Origin: Notospermus geniculatus | Lineage: Eukaryota > Nemertea > Pilidiophora > Heteronemertea > Lineidae | NCBI GenBank assembly: GCA_002633025.1 | Contig: NMRB01000472.1 | Span: forward strand, 298,257 to 362,256 | DNA: 64,000 nucleotides | Reading direction: 5' to 3' | Shown here: positions 31,735-42,550 of the stretch, piece by piece | Numbering within the stretch: the stretch's first letter is position 1 | Layout: every line of letters starts with the position of its first letter | Notes under the pieces: generated by a model | Told to the model about the DNA's origin: nothing | What the model saw: the letters and a program-made list of their open reading frames with translations, nothing else | Databases searched by the model: none | Made by a program: the position numbers and the translations under genes

Positions 31735-32101
31735 AGTGTTATATCTAGGCCATTTTAGAGTGGCGCCGCGCCATGCCCCCGAAAGGGGGCGCCATTGTGC
31801 CCTTTTTTAACCCCCTAGGGCGCCATGCCCTAAAACTAAAAAAAAAAAAAAAATTTTTTTTTTTTTTTTTTTTTTAGTTTTTAGTACCCCCAGACCCTTT
31901 GCCATGGTCCCTTTTAGTCATATCACCTTAGAAACTGGCTTAAATTGGCTGTTTACTGGAGTTATAGAGACCTTTTTAACTTTTTAGCTTTTCAAATTCC
32001 GTTAGAAGAAATGTCGCGAATGAAAAGTGCCCTTTTCTAGGTTGAAGTGCCCTTTTCACAAAGTTTGCACCGTGCCCTTCTGAAATCCTAGATATAACAC
32101 T
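31735..32101. mobile_element. MITE with AGTGTTATATCTAGG termini
   Basis: Inverted ends AGTGTTATATCTAGG and CCTAGATATAACACT. The interior has a GGCGCC-rich stretch, an A16/T22-like homopolymer palindrome at about 31839-31876 and repeated GTGCCCTTTT words. There is no coding frame. Confidence 0.85.
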
Positions 32102-32241
32102 GAAAGTAGGTTTACAAATTGTGAGATAGGGTGTGATTGCAGATTAAGGCGAGGTATATTCCATCTACGTAAGTCTGCATCCTGAGAATATCAGGCGTTC
32201 TTACTGCTCGCTCCCTTCGTTACCGCAGACAAACGTTTGTG

Positions 32242-32430
32242 TGCGGCGACGAANGGCAAACATGGCGGACGCGGCCTGTCGTAAGTGGAGGAACGGAGCG
32301 ATACGACAGGGGACCAGTCTAACCAGATACATGCCCGCGCACAAAATCAGAGAAATTCAAGACGGCGCGCGGGGGCGGCGAATGGATGAACAGGCAGAGC
32401 CTCGTTCCGAAAAACCACTTTGTCAAGTAT
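32242..32430 (+). CDS. Possible exon of an unrecognised gene
   Basis: A CpG-rich block contains AAACATGGCGG (good initiation context, ATG at 32261) and an open frame: MADAACRKWRNGAIRQGTSL, then TRYMPAHKIREIQDGARGRR and MDEQAEPRSEKP. A GTAAGT lies seven codons in, so a very short first exon (MADAAC) is an alternative. A single N lies at 32254. No downstream partner exon was identified. CpG-rich context and codon quality support it only weakly. Confidence 0.25.
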
Positions 32431-32848
32431 TATTTGTGTTTCAAATTAAGTTTCATGATATGGTTGAATAATTGAAAGTATATAATTGGCTAATGCATCC
32501 CCGCCCACTTGTTTTTTGCACGATTATAAGTGTCGACTATAATCGTATTGAATTAAATTCAGTTGAAACCAGATGGTCCCTAGACACCTATCCTTCACTT
32601 GATATCAGAATAAATGAAAACGGATGGTCTTTCCGTTCAGGTACAGTCAACTTCCGAGTCAATACTCATCAGATGCAGCGACCGGATGCTGCTAGTTGTC
32701 TTTGATACTCTGAGCAATGAATGATGTCACCTTTAATTAGCTTACGACAACTGATGAAGCGGTAAGCATACATGGTGAAGGGCGAGATAAAATTGTCTTA
32801 ACCAGTAGTCCTTGATTGGGCGGCACATACATAGGCGAGGCAAGGGCG

Positions 32849-33093
32849 ATATCCAGGGGCGTAGCTGGCGGGGGGGGGGGCAGGGGCNCCCCCGAGCAAA
32901 AAGGGACAAAAGAATTTTTCCCTCTTCAAGCCAAGTTATTGTTGTGTCAGATGTGGGGAAAATGCATCTCAGAGGAGGAAATTTTTCATTTTTTTCTGGG
33001 CGAGGACCCCCAGACCCCCTCTGACTTCGCTCTTTAGACTCAGTTAATTTTGCCCCCTAGGGCGTATTTATAACGCTACCTATACGCCCCTGA
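32849..33093. mobile_element. MITE with CAGGGGCGTAG termini, 245 bp
   Basis: Left end CAGGGGCGTAGCTGGCG, right end CTATACGCCCCTG, with flanking direct repeat ATATC on each side. The C/G-rich, frame-poor interior is typical of the widespread CAGGGGCGTA MITEs found in many animals. One N at 32888. Confidence 0.88.
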
Positions 33094-34000
33094 TATCGCA
33101 AGTGACTGATCGCCACCGATCTTCTCGCCAACCACCGCAGACTAGCCGATATTGGCTTGCTAGCCGATATTGGCTTGCTGTCAACAGCCGATTTTTCTCG
33201 GCGGCGCTTGCGATTATGCCCTCACCTCACTTGGTGTCTGCCCGCTTTAGCGTGGGACTGTTGAGCTTTGCATTGGTTTAAAAAACTGCTTCTTATAGCT
33301 CAAGCACGTCGTCATTTCTCTTGATTCACTGTTCAATTCTACCCAGGAAGCTCTGCCATTGGTTTTTCATGGGCCCAGGATACCAGCAATCATAATTTGA
33401 ATATCATATTCAGGCATCTCATGTCGGTTTTCGAGCTTGCAGGATGTATGTTTTATTCCGACACAGGAAAACACCATCCCTGCCTCCATTTGCTAAAAGG
33501 TTCAACGGAAATTGCACCCTAGGCCAATTACCTTATTGTCTTTGATAATAGTGATGATGTGGGGTAATTTATAGGTTGGTGGTAACATCTTTCGCATCGT
33601 TAACCTGACTACAAGGCGTCCTTTTTACTGTAGCCAAGTTACACCTCATAGCTGCGACACTAGTGAAGTTTCGCAAATCTGACGAAACACGAAAGTACAA
33701 AATACGAAATTCAACTTCATTTCCATGACCTAATGTATTTCTGGACCCAAACTTGTGGTGTAAAGTCGGATGTGACGTCAGAAGCTTTGATACCATTCAA
33801 TGTCTTGAAGACCCAGATGTAACAGTAAAGAATGTTCCCCTGTAAGAAGTGTCCGCTGCTATTGCTCCATGACGAAAGGTGCATGGCTAAAAACCAATCG
33901 CCAGATTTTCCTTCACACCTGCTGAAGAGGATGGGCCACAGCGGTACAGGGGAAACGTGGGTGACGTTCAACTCTGACGATAGTTCGGTTCCAGTCCAAT
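33094..34000. other. No gene recognised; repeat fragments
   Basis: GCCGATATTGGCTTGCTA is repeated in tandem near 33147. A partial copy of foldback family F (GAAGTTTCGCAAATCTGACG) lies at 33658-33735; its fuller copy is 36347-36741. Confidence 0.5.
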
Positions 34001-34168
34001 AGGAGCTGTCAGTGAGTTGACCAATAGGTGTCACTACGGCCCAATTCAATGCATATAGCGGACCCATTCATTCTTGCTCGAGCACCAATCACGTGGATTT
34101 TCCTGTGCATTGCTCCGCTAGAACTTTGCTGCCATCTTTTGCCAATAGGGGCGGCTGACTGCTCCTAT
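34001..34168. mobile_element. MITE family G, copy 3
   Basis: Ends CAATAGGAGCTGTCAG and CTGACTGCTCCTAT. Shares GACCAATAGGTGTCACTACG and TTCCTGTGCATTG-type words with copy 4 at 56048. Confidence 0.8.
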
Positions 34169-34804
34169 TTGAATTGAAGAGATTACTCTAATCTCTTTTT
34201 GAGCGAATCTATCATACAGAAATAGACCCGACCAATCATACGATGTTCGGATTCCTCTTATGGATCCCTCCTTCATTACGGCACATCCTAAGCCACCACA
34301 TTGTGCCTATACAGCCATGATATCATTTTGCAATGCCTGGCTCTCAATCCAATATGTCAGATTCATGCCATGTCATTTTTACGCCGCGTTTGTAGCAACC
34401 AGTACAAAAGAAACCTGCCCAAACAAACGGACAATCTTTTATGATGCCAGACAATTTTAGCGTCCGGGCTTATTAATAACATGAACAAAGCTCGTATGGT
34501 TGAGCCAATGAAGCCTAAAATCCAGCAAGAAGTGCAAAAACGCTGAGAGATTATCCTAGCCTCTCGTTGGTTCGAGGTTAGCTTTAATCTCGAACCAGCG
34601 CACATGTCATTTTCCAATTTGGTAAAACGTCTTCTGCGCGTAGAGTTATTTCTTAACTGTCTTGGGAAATATAGAGATAGGATCTAACGAGGAAAGATTA
34701 TGTATAAGATCGAGGCTTGGATAACATCACATCTTATGATAGATGATAGAGCACTTCGATTTTAATGCCGCATGTTGGGATCAGGCGGGTAATTTCTTCC
34801 CAAA

Positions 34805-35130
34805 CAATCCGAGAGCGGCGCAGTGGAGGTGCGGCGTCTGTGAGCGATGAGGTTCAGGATTCGATCCTCAGTCGGACCGTTCGTACTAGAAGCCGAGAAA
34901 TGTCAAAAAGATTCCTTGACACCGAAGGTTTTTCCGGGCACACCGGTTTCCTCCTGCTGTTAATTTATTTTCCCGTTATTGTCTAATGCCGTGTACTTGG
35001 CGCTCGGCTCTCGACTCAGACACCGTGAGATCCCCGACAGCCAGGGAGTGGTTCATCGATCATTTTTCCTGCCCACCTGTCCTTAATCCCAGAGACGTGA
35101 TCCTTCTCCGATCCTACCACTGGTAGAGAT
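34805..35130 (+). mobile_element. tRNA-derived SINE family C
   Basis: The head GCGGCGCAGTGGAGGTGCGG and B box GGTTCAGGATTCGATCCTC are tRNA-like. The body includes TTTTTCCGGGCACACCGGTT. The acceptor stem does not pair. A single copy was noticed. Confidence 0.6.
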
Positions 35131-35462
35131 TACCCTGTCGACCAACCCCAGATATAGCAACCTTGGTCGTCATGAATAAGACTTTGTTCAACGTTGTCTG
35201 GTTGGGAACCACATTTTTCAGCACCATCTAGCGGCTGATACAGAATTTACTAAACTCTTTATTCAGCAGTTTTCTCCTTCAAAACACAATTTCTCCGCCC
35301 GTTTGACAAGATTTGGGTTTGGGAAGGCTAGGAAATGGTAAGGGTAAAGGCTAGGGTGGAGTCGGGCCTAGAAAGGTTTTGGTTAGGGTCAGCAACAAAG
35401 TTCACATAGAAACCTATATTTGACGAAAGACATCAAGAAGTTTTCAGCCCCTGGCAGTGACG

Positions 35463-35535
35463 GCTGGTTAGCTCAGGTGGTAGAGCACTTGCCTACTGAT
35501 CACAGGGTGGTTCGAATCCCATTGTCAACACCAGT
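35463..35535 (+). mobile_element. tRNA-like SINE head
   Basis: GGCTGGTTAGCTCAGGTGGT followed by AGAGCACTTGCC and GGTTCGAATCCC gives clear A and B boxes. The ends do not form an acceptor stem, so it is a SINE head rather than a tRNA gene. Confidence 0.6.
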
Positions 35536-35997
35536 TTTTCTATACCTCGCATTTCATTCTTTATATTAAATCCAAAATTTAGTTCGAATGAAAATTTCGC
35601 CACCGGACAGACTTGCAGTGGGAATGGAGTGTGACGTCATAGCCTGCCGTTTACGTTATCATTCATTTTGCTAACCTCTCTATTGCCTTTCTTAAGGATG
35701 TGTTAGTTCTGTTCCATGTTTCTTTTCCAAGTATCGGCGTGATACCCTGTCATTTTAGCCCCTCATTTACGGACGAGTGCCCGTCTAGATGATCGAGTTC
35801 AGTCGTGCGATACAAACGAACGAAATTTGCAATTGGCTCTGATGTGTCCGTATTATTCAGTGTGGCTTGCCTGAAGGGATTATTACTTGCTGTTGGAAAC
35901 GGGAGAAGATATCAAATAGTAAACGTCTTAAATTGCCAGGAATATGATCGAATTCCTAAGTTCGGCGATCCTTCTAGGTTTCATAAGCTAAGTTTGA

Positions 35998-36342
35998 AAA
36001 ATAGCCGTGTTTGTCCAGACCCGTGTGTACAAAAAGCCCCGCGAGAGGTCACACTACTACATTGTAGTTAGGTAGCCCGGCGACAGGTGCGCTGCATGCA
36101 CTGACTCTTCGGTCATTTCTGTATTGGCACACATTGTTGGAGGCGCGAAAACGACGTTACTTAACGGCTGCGCCATCTGTAGCCGTGCGAAGAACTAACG
36201 AAAACACGGGGATTTCGAAAAACACGGCGAGTTTGCCGTGTCTCAAAAACCCGTGTTTTTCAGACACGAGTTTCTTGAAGCCCGGCAATTCATAGTTGTG
36301 ACCGCAAAAAAACCCGGGGATTTTATGTAGTGTAACCACGGC
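35998..36342. mobile_element. MITE family E (AGCCGTGGTTACACTACAT), copy 1, one end lost
   Basis: The right end ATGTAGTGTAACCACGGCT is intact; the left terminus is missing. It is an inverted relative of the complete copy at 59008-59383 (for example GACCTCTCG/CGAGAGGTC, TGGCGCAGCC/GGCTGCGCCA). Confidence 0.85.
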
Positions 36343-36346
36343 TATA

Positions 36347-36741
36347 ATAGTGAGGTTTCGCAAATATAACGAACACGAAATACGAAATTGGACGTCATTT
36401 CCTTGACGTAATATATTTTAGGAGATGGTTGGTACCTCAAATATCGCCTGCTGCAAGAGCGTCTTTTAACGTATGACGTTAGACCGATAGAGTTTACGGT
36501 GTATAATAAACTTTGAAATTTATCTTTCGTTTCCACTTCGTAGCTACGAAGTGGAAATTTAAAAATTCAAGATGCACCATAAGTCTCTCGGTCTTACCTA
36601 ATACATGTATGCTAAAAGACGCACTGGCAGCAGGGACATTTATGGTACCAACCATCTCCAGAAATATATTAGGTCCTGGAAATGAAGTTGAATTTCGTAT
36701 TTCGTACCTCGTGTTTCGTCAGATTAGCGAAACCTCACTAT
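36347..36741. mobile_element. Foldback MITE family F, about 395 bp
   Basis: The ends TAGTGAGGTTTCGC and GCGAAACCTCACTA are inverted. The arms run through ATTTCC(T/A)GACC.AATATATT to a centre at CGTAGCTACG near 36541. It abuts MITE family E at 36342, with which it shares only the flanking ATAATA. Confidence 0.9.
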
Positions 36742-37261
36742 AGATCTTTCGGAACTTTCATCATTGGAAAACAGGAACAAAAGTTAAAGTTCACAAGAAG
36801 CCCTAACTTCATGACTGTTGGCTTAAGCACCGCATCCAGGAAAGGAGAAACTTTTGAATACACCCCCACACTGGTTTAAGATTCTCTCCAACAAAAAGGT
36901 CGGTTTGTGATGAAAGACAAAATGTGTCACTCACGTTGAAGATTAGAGAAGTTTGATGACACACGTTGTGGTGTAATCAGTTTAACAAGATTAAAAAGTT
37001 TGCTGTCTTAGAATGCGTAGCGTAATGTGCCTTTGAAGAAAAATGGATAATGGTATTGGAAGAAAGTGTCATATTAGAATCGTGATCTAAAGCTTGATTG
37101 AAATATAAGACGATTTGGGATAAATGCCTCAAATCTTACAAAGTTACTGAAGTCAAAGTCTGTGATTGGAAATTATGAATAAAAGTATACGTCACGTACG
37201 AGATCAGTTGGATCCAATTGTGGTTAAATGGCAAGTATTTGCGTCGGTGTAGAACAATCGA

Positions 37262-37392
37262 GAGGTTAAGAAACCGCTCTGTTAACGGTAACACTAACAC
37301 TAACGCAAACGTTATTTTTTACATTGCAAATGTACGTCAGAAATAGCGTTAGCGTTAATGTTATCGTTAACGGAGCGGTTTCTTAACCGCTC
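37262..37392. mobile_element. Foldback MITE, 131 bp
   Basis: GAGCGGTTAAGAAACCGCTC-type ends pair: GAGGTTAAGAAACCGCTC at the left, GAGCGGTTTCTTAACCGCTC at the right. The arms continue with GTTAACG and GTTAGTGTTA/TAACACTAAC words. Confidence 0.88.
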
Positions 37393-37424
37393 GATAAGCG
37401 TTGCCGCTGCTCCACGTGAGATTT

Positions 37425-37815
37425 TTTTGTGAGTTGGCTTTCAATGGGCAACTCAGCCGTAGAAAGCTATGGGCAGCCGTTTGTGTCATTGGTCTCAGCG
37501 TTAGTCGTAAGGAAACGAACAATGGTGAATTACCCATTGAGAGCCAACTTGGTGTTTGGTCTTGGCGTCAATGGTAAGGAAATGAATATGGTGAATTATC
37601 CATTGAAGCCAACTTGGTCAATGGTCTGTGCGTCAATCTTAAGGAAGTCAACAATGGTGAATTACCAATTGAAAGTCGAATTGGTCATTGTTCTTGGCGT
37701 CAATCGTAAGGAAGTCAACAATGGTGAATTACCCATTGAAAGCAAAATTGGTCATTGTTCTTGGCGTCAATCTTAAGGAAATCAACAATGGCGAATTACC
37801 CATTGAGAGCCAACT
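37425..37815. mobile_element. MITE family D copy with an internal fourfold 67-bp expansion
   Basis: Left arm GTTGGCTTTCAATGGGCAAC, right arm CATTGAGAGCCAACTCGCGC. Between 37545 and 37813 the sub-terminal block (TTGGTCATTGTTCTTGGCGT ... GGTGAATTACCCATTGAAAG) is present about four times in tandem. Other family members have it once. Confidence 0.88.
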
Positions 37816-37876
37816 CGCGCAAGAAAACACATCGACAATCATAATGATGTAAAGCAATCAATGGTCAATGACAGAA

Positions 37877-37983
37877 GACCTGTTTCATGAAGTGACTTTA
37901 AGCTAATGGTACCATTAACTTTAATGCATTTTCCATTTGGTTAAAGATACCATTAGCTTAAAGCCACTTTATGATTGAAACAG
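37877..37983. mobile_element. Foldback MITE, 107 bp
   Basis: CCTGTTTCATGAAGTG at the left and CTTTATGATTGAAACAGG at the right pair. The inner arms are CTTTAAGCTAATGGTA and TACCATTAGCTTAAAG. Confidence 0.88.
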
Positions 37984-38605
37984 GCGAAGAATTGAATAGG
38001 AAAGAGAAATTGACATATAGTTTTTTTTGTAAAAAGGTGAGTAACACGTTCGAATTTATAGAAAAAGGGAAGATAATTAATTACAAACTGATATTTAAAA
38101 CGAAGGGAGGAGGACATTTGATGGGGAAGGAGTTTTCGCAACAGACCGGTAAGGCCAACAATTACGTTTATCCATTGTTCGGAAATACTTAGACAATAGA
38201 GAATCGTGATCTAAATGTTGTCGTAGGTCTGTCCGGGCGACTGCGAAACTCTCCATTGTATCTAACAGAGAAGTGGATAGATCATGCATCTCAGAAAGTA
38301 GATATCCCAGGAGTGAATGAATCATTCACTTCTGGGATCTCTACTACAAAGTGCCTGAGGAAGACCCCGGTTGGGGTCGAAAATCTGCGAAATTCGGAGA
38401 CAACTTTATGTTTACTATCATTTTGTGTTTTTTAAGCTCTATGCTGGATATCTGAGAAAGGTTATAGAAAATTATGTACAGGAAACGAAAAACAATTTGA
38501 CTTGAAAAAACAATTTGAAATGTACAAAGTAAATAGAAATTCTAACTGAAATGAACAAGAAAGAGAAGATAATAGTCATAGTATATTAAAGATAAAGTGA
38601 CTAAC

Positions 38606-38704
38606 CTGATCGTCGGCAACTGTGGTGTGAAATATCATTAAGCTAGCCATTAGAAAGACGAGAACGTATTCTCTGTAGCCGTTCATGGTGCCGCCTGCTC
38701 TTAC
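38606..38704 (-). CDS. Signal-peptide exon (ATG at 38686)
   Basis: An acceptor (ATATTTCAG) precedes a short 5' UTR, then the ATG in an excellent context (GGCACCATGA). The frame encodes MNGYREYVLVFLMASLMIFH, then TTVADDQ, and closes with CAG|GTTAGT in phase 0. This is a textbook secretory signal: short polar n-region, hydrophobic core, likely cleavage after TTVA. The next phase-0 exon recognised on this strand is the six-cysteine exon at 25802-25665, with an intron of about 12.8 kb. It could alternatively be the first coding exon of the contactin gene further left, but no Ig1-5 exons lie between. Confidence 0.65.
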
Positions 38705-39171
38705 CTGAAATATGCAATAAGTGCAGTTAAAGTTATAGCGCGCTGGGTTGGTGAATGGTGTGACGTCACACAGCCGGGATTTGTCTGGGGACGAGGATGT
38801 ATCAGAGTTGAAGCAAGGACGAGGGATATACGTTCGTGCTCAAGTTAATCATGCATAGTGATTTGATGGATAAGGAGGCGATTTCGGGGAAAACGCAATC
38901 TCGGCAGAGGGAAAATGGCAAGGACAAAATTAGCATTTCTTGCTAATTTTCTAACGTCACATTTTGGCATTGGTTCAAAATGCATTATGAGGAGGCTAAA
39001 TGTACCGTTGCTTTTTTGTGCGAGCCACCTAAGATGCGTCGAATGGCGTCACAAAATTTGCAAGCACGACCGCACAGACTGAAACAAGCACCACAATGCC
39101 CACCTGACCTGTACCTCTTTAATATTTCGAGTTAGTAAACGGACAAGTCTATTTGCGTTATTTCTCGGCTA
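38705..39171. other. Probable upstream intron/5' region of the signal-peptide exon
   Basis: The acceptor at 38705 implies an upstream non-coding exon to the right. None can be identified here with confidence. A short palindrome CATTTCTTGCTAATTTT-like stretch at about 38925 was noted. Confidence 0.4.
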
Positions 39172-39633
39172 AGTGCTGCTCCACGTGAGAGTTTTCTCGT
39201 GCGAGTTGGCTTTCAACGGGCAATTCACCATTGTTGGTTTCCTTATTGCACAATATGGAGCCCCAAATGGGGGGGGGGGTCATGTGCTTCTGGCATAATG
39301 GACAGTAGAAAGATTGGCAATAATATTGCCCATTTTGATCCTCATATTGAGCAATATTATTGCACGTGTATGGGCTGCTTTAAGCGCTGTTCCACGTGAG
39401 AGTTTTTTCTCGCGTGAGTAACTCTCTATGGGCAACGCAATTATGAGCAGTTGTTTGTGTCATTGGTCCCGCGTAAGCCGTGAGGAAACGAAGAATGGTA
39501 AATTGCCCGAAAAAAATCTCAAGCGCAGCAGCCCCTTTACGCTGAGACCACAAATGACTATGGAGTTTTCAATGGGCAAGTTGCCCATAGAGAGCCAACT
39601 CGTGAAAGAAAACTCTCACGTGGAGCAGCACCT
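39172..39633. mobile_element. MITE family D copy interrupted by MITE family I
   Basis: Family D arms (CTGCTCCACGTGAGAGTTTT at the left; AACTCTCACGTGGAGCAG at the right) bracket a family I copy at about 39244-39385 (TTATTGCACAATATGGAG ... GAGCAATATTATTGCACGTG). Further family D segments follow at 39388-39633. It looks like a nested, partly duplicated arrangement. Confidence 0.78.
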
Positions 39634-39637
39634 TTAA

Positions 39638-39934
39638 AGGTGCTCTAGTTCGAATTGTAAACATTACGGTGTGCCACCTATTGTCAACTTCTGGTACTAA
39701 CAAATCAGATAAAATCGAATTAAATCTCGCCTTTCACAACTTTTTGTTTGTTTTTGAGCGTAAAATCATAAATATATTTCAGTTACAATAATATTTATCA
39801 AGATAGATATAAAAATAGATAACATTAATGTTTTGGTATACACGGTGCTGCCACCTGTCCGGGGAAAAATAACTATTATAATCAACCATGTAAATGAATA
39901 AACCGTAATGTTTACAGTTCGAACTAGAGCACCT
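39638..39934. mobile_element. piggyBac-like MITE, TTAA-flanked, 297 bp
   Basis: TTAA occurs on both sides (39634-39637 and 39935-39938). The inverted ends are AGGTGCTCTAGTTCGAA and TTCGAACTAGAGCACCT. The sub-terminal segments also pair (AAACATTACGGT / ACCGTAATGTTT). No transposase frame. TTAA target choice is characteristic of piggyBac elements. Confidence 0.88.
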
Positions 39935-39938
39935 TTAA

Positions 39939-41009
39939 GATTCATCTCGCGATGGGTGAAGAAATCCTGCGCCTTGTTTGGTTTCTGGCCACGAAAACTG
40001 TCTTTATCATATTAATTCCACTCAAATACAGATTGCTGCTGATTGCTTCTTCTATAAGACACAAATATCATTTGAAAAATACCACAAAAAGGAATGAAAA
40101 AGTTCGTAGGCGAGCGTTTCCTCGAGTAGAAATGTTTTAACTATCTCTAACACCCATCTCATACTAATAATAGCTTGATTAATAAGTAAGTGTATTGATG
40201 ACAAACACATGATTATTCCAGAAATTGTGGTAAAAGGGAAGATAATCTTTGATAAAAACTTGCATCTTTTTCATAAAGACGTTTAATGGTAAGAAAAGTT
40301 TGGTGACCTTTATAATTTGTTATGTAGAATGCGGACGTCAGTTCTAGCTGTTCTCTTCAGAGGATTTTTAACGTGAAGCACTGTACTGGTCAGATGAAAA
40401 AAAGGCTGTAATTCGGAAATGTTGGCGTACTGCGTTTGTGAAATTCCGCAACGGCCAGATAGGCCTACGGCAACGATCAGGATGATTCCCCTCTTGCTCG
40501 AGTAGGTTTTAACAATGGAAGAAAGCATCGCTAAGCGTTGCCGTAGGCCTAATCTGGCCGTTGTGAAGACTCCTTAATGTGGTACCCTACATTTAAGCCT
40601 TTTTACATCCAACCGCGCGGTTGCGAATTTAGAAAATTCTCTGTTTTGTCCTCTCTGCCTCAGAAAATCTGCAAATGGACGTCTTCTCACTTTAGCATCT
40701 TTGTTCTGATCTATATCTCATGGATTACATGTGGGAAGAGTGAAACTTATTCACTACTCAATCTAAAAAGTGGCAGACTGTCTGCCGCTGGATATCTGAA
40801 TACGCAGTTAAAATCTGACCAGTCTGGACACTTGTTCTGGGGGCTGTATTCGCCATTCATAACGTAATGTATTCGCTGTGTTCATACGTGTATTCTGTAT
40901 TCGCCATTCATAACTCACCGTTTGACAAGTTAGGCATATTTAATCATTTCACTGCCAAGATCGATCAGTGGTATCGAAAATGAAAAGGTGCAAGACACCT
41001 TAAAAGGCA
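39939..41009. other. No gene recognised
   Basis: Includes an inverted repeat CAACGGCCAGATAGGCCTAC at 40449 facing GTAGGCCTAATCTGGCCGTTG at 40541. Small frames at 39952-40140 (plus; hydrophobic then basic) and 40577-40867 have no support. Confidence 0.4.
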
Positions 41010-41101
41010 CCTGAAACCCATCATATAGGTATTCATTGGAAAGCTCTCAGTGATCACTTTCCAATGAATACCTATGTAATAGGTTTCTGTGAGGTTTCAG
41101 G
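41010..41101. mobile_element. Short foldback MITE, 92 bp
   Basis: CCTGAAACC and GGTTTCAGG ends; arms ATAGGTATTCATTGGAAAG and CTTTCCAATGAATACCTAT. Confidence 0.85.
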
Positions 41102-41241
41102 ATGGCTTATGTTGCATTGCAACTGGGAGTGAAAGGATTAAGTATGTATGTTAGATTTATGCCTTTATCAAACCTTAAGGCTTCTGACTCATTCGTCACA
41201 AGCTGCCCGATATACACCTACGCTTTGACACCAGCTTCACC

Positions 41242-41692
41242 TAAAGGCCGTCGTACATGATATGAAACAGTTTTTCCTACGGAATATTTCGTACGATTTC
41301 TCATCCAATTTTATTGGAAGGAAATATTTCGCATCCCGCCATAGATGATCCCATTTATTTCCTCGGAAATTACATTGCAGCGTAAATGTTTAATATTGTG
41401 TGTGACGAAAAATATGACCACGTGACAGGGTCATATTTTTTTGTAGGATTGGCCTGTTACATGCGGAGAAATGGGCACAAAGCGTCAGTTGTACAATAAT
41501 CTGCTACCACGGCGTAGACGATAGGAATTATTTCCTATAGCATTTTATTGTACAAGAAAAATAGGACAGAACCTATATGTGGATTTTTTCCTATACGACA
41601 GAAATGGGACGATGTTTCCCGTCATACACGGTAAAATAAATTCCTACAAAATATTTCTTACGAAAAAAATGTATCGTGTACGGCGGCCTTTA
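41242..41692. mobile_element. MITE with TAAAGGCCG termini, 451 bp
   Basis: TAAAGGCCGTCGTACATGAT at the left pairs with ATCGTGTACGGCGGCCTTTA at the right. The interior is rich in TTTCGTA/TTTCCTA words that also pair locally. No frame. Confidence 0.85.
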
Positions 41693-42137
41693 CGTACGTC
41701 AATCTAAACTAAAAACAATAAATTTGACTAAAAGTACATCCCACGTATATTCTGTACATTTCATTATTATCATGTACTTGTAATATCGTCCCTCAGCAAT
41801 AGAATAAGATATTACCAGAAATATGCCAAGTCTTTTTGATCTCACTTTCCAAAGAATAGGGGGTAATATCAAAGTATTCGTACACTTGGAAATAAGCCTA
41901 GATTTCTTTGGGGTCTTTTTACCATATGAGACCTGGCATCACATGACAGACGCCTGAGCCGTCTGCATGGTAAAAAGATCGATACTTGTTATCAAACTTC
42001 AATCACGTCGCCTACACTGACCTTATGTTATTTATCATAAATACATATATGATCAACACATCAACACCATTCAGAAAAATGGTTTTATCCCGCAGGTATA
42101 CAGTCGTCTAGTCTACGACGTATTGCATTTGTATTTG

Positions 42138-42170
42138 ATTTTTCCGTCAGGGCCGAAGCCATAGGATTAT
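42138..42170 (-). mobile_element. SINE family A 3'-end fragment
   Basis: GATTTTTCCGTCAGGGCCGA, the reverse of the SINE A tail, is present immediately left of a MITE. Confidence 0.7.
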
Positions 42171-42380
42171 TAGGGAGGTTTAGAAATCAAACGATAAACG
42201 TAAACGTTAACGACAACGTTATTTTTGTACCGAAAATGCGATATAATATCTGGTTAATGTGTAGTATCAAAAATAGATAAAGGTCTTTACCTATATGAAA
42301 GTATATGGTACCTATATATTCATATGAAAATAACGTTGTCGTAAAGTTTACGTTTATCGTTTGATTTCGAAACCTTCGCA
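42171..42380. mobile_element. MITE family J (GGGAGGTTTAGAAATCAAAC), copy 1
   Basis: The arms AAATCAAACGATAAACGTAA and TTTACGTTTATCGTTTGATT pair. The core GACAACGTTATTTTTGTACC is shared with copy 2 at 53050-53203. This copy has extra sequence in the loop. Confidence 0.88.
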
Positions 42381-42404
42381 ATGACAAGATGATACACTTA
42401 CGTG

Positions 42405-42550
42405 CGTGTGTTGGGGGTGTAGGCCGTGTGTACGTGAGCGTGTGTGTGTAGGCCGTGTGTGCGTGAGCGTGTGTGTGTAGGCCGTGAGTGTGTGTAGGCC
42501 GTGTGTGCGTGAGCGTAGGTGCGTGTGTGTGTCGGGGGGGGGGGGCGGGT
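42405..42550. repeat. GT-rich minisatellite and G-run
   Basis: Variant units of GTGTAGGCCGTGTGTGCGTG alternate with (GT)n, ending in a run of about eleven Gs. The open frame on the minus strand (His/Thr/Pro-rich) is a product of the repeat. Confidence 0.95.

Noticed and set aside
35463-35535. Functional tRNA gene
   Set aside because: A and B boxes are present, but the acceptor stem does not pair and the 3' part diverges, as in a SINE head.
37545-37813. CRISPR-like array
   Set aside because: Repeats of about 67 bp without unique spacers inside a foldback transposon of a eukaryote; it is a minisatellite.
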